NCBI RefSeq assembly: GCF_014926585.1
Contig: NZ_CP045422.1
Coordinates: 1,776,501-1,840,500 of the forward strand
Origin: Devosia beringensis
Lineage (GTDB): Bacteria > Pseudomonadota > Alphaproteobacteria > Rhizobiales > Devosiaceae
Direction of reading: 5' to 3'
Length of the DNA stretch: 64,000 nucleotides
How positions within the stretch are numbered: position 1 is the first letter of the stretch; each line of letters starts with the position of its first letter. The notes below the pieces were generated by a model, which saw only the letters and a list, made by a program, of their open reading frames with translations, was not told where the DNA came from and searched no databases. This document shows, one piece after another, positions 63,853 to 64,000 of the stretch. The position numbers were made by a program, and so were the translations under genes.

Positions 63853-64000
63853 CGGCGGCGCAGGCGCACATACCACGCCCCCTCTCCACCATGGCCGCGA
63901 CTGGCCATGGACCAGCCCGATACCAGCGGCGCCAGCGATGGCTCATTGAGCCAGATCGGCAGCATGGTGCGCAGTATTCCCCGCCCGGTCATGGCGGCGA
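63849..64000 (-). CDS. Smr (MutS2 C-terminal-like) domain nuclease, 5' part outside window
   Basis: The last 49 residues are visible, ending in GGEGAWYVRLRRR. The TGRG and LRTMLPIWL pattern followed by HGGEGAWYV is the signature of the Smr endonuclease domain. In Hyphomicrobiales an Smr gene usually follows mltA near hslU, which fits. It is translationally coupled to the XRE gene. Confidence 0.75.
   Translation of the reverse strand, partial: AAMTGRGILRTMLPIWLNEPSLAPLVSGWSMASRGHGGEGAWYVRLRRR

Noticed and set aside
1..64000. CRISPR arrays, tRNA or rRNA genes, insertion sequences or prophage
   Set aside because: No regularly spaced direct repeats, no cloverleaf or rRNA signatures, and no transposase, integrase or phage structural genes were recognised.

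Overview
The window is a gene-dense, GC-rich segment of a chromosome from an alphaproteobacterium of the order Hyphomicrobiales. The best guess is a Devosia-like genus. This rests on the mutS-glnD pair, the hrcA-grpE / dnaK-dnaJ arrangement, the hisB/hisH/hisA/hisF/hisE-coaA block, hslV-GNAT-hslU, the lpoA-like / rsmI / yraN / gshB cluster and an ScfR-type regulator facing aceA. It also rests on alphaproteobacterial signals: CtrA boxes (TTAA-N7-TTAA), RpoH-type promoters (CTTG at -35 with a 17-base spacer) and GANTC motifs. No rRNA or tRNA genes, CRISPR arrays, transposases or prophage genes were seen.

Layout. 1-5.6 kb: glnD (cut by the window edge), mutS and a DUF2189 membrane protein, all minus. 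5.8-13.7 kb: pentose use, with a GH43 beta-xylosidase, a LOV-domain histidine kinase, xylA, xylB, a LacI-type regulator and a divergent aldose 1-epimerase. 13.8-16.4 kb: an epoxide-hydrolase-like enzyme, a WYL regulator, and an ArsR/VOC pair. 16.4-19.6 kb: glyoxylate shunt control, with scfR facing a 75-residue protein and aceA. 19.6-26.5 kb: a cold-shock/DUF1294 protein, cyclopropane-fatty-acid synthase, ComM/YifB, a GH25 lysozyme, two very small genes, MarC and a HAD phosphatase. 26.5-32.8 kb: gshB, yraN, rsmI, an LpoA-like lipoprotein, a metallo-beta-lactamase-fold protein, hemW and rdgB. 32.8-44.2 kb: rph with a 57-codon gene coupled to rdgB, then hrcA, grpE, nicotinamidase, pabB-pabC fusion, dnaK and dnaJ. 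44.3-49.5 kb: VOC, flavin reductase, phosphatase-like protein, pyrF, hydroxypyruvate isomerase, adenosine kinase-like and TetR. 49.5-54.8 kb: DUF2214, nth, DUF2244, an AraC-OGT fusion, an AI-2E transporter, gpmA and dapB. 54.9-60.6 kb: VOC, a GC-poor membrane gene, coaA and the his genes. 61-64 kb: hslV, a GNAT gene, hslU, an XRE regulator and the end of an Smr gene.

How the genes work together. The xyl block forms a route from xylo-oligosaccharides to xylulose 5-phosphate, with the LacI protein as probable repressor. ScfR probably controls aceA, and repeated TGTAAA-type sequences lie in the promoter region between them. Chaperone genes hrcA, dnaK and dnaJ each have an RpoH-like promoter of identical spacing, and no CIRCE element was found near them.

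Main points for a second look. (1) A dispersed 14-base motif, GTTTCACGTGAATC, occurs seven times in 40 kb, six of them on the same strand; it joins a parS-like core to a GANTC site. (2) A perfect CtrA box lies upstream of an unlisted 38-residue exported peptide. (3) A second perfect CtrA box lies between rph and hrcA. (4) A 57-residue gene has 4-base overlaps with both rph and rdgB. (5) An alpha/beta hydrolase beside dnaJ has lost the catalytic Ser and His. (6) A 36-base dyad lies upstream of the LpoA-like gene.
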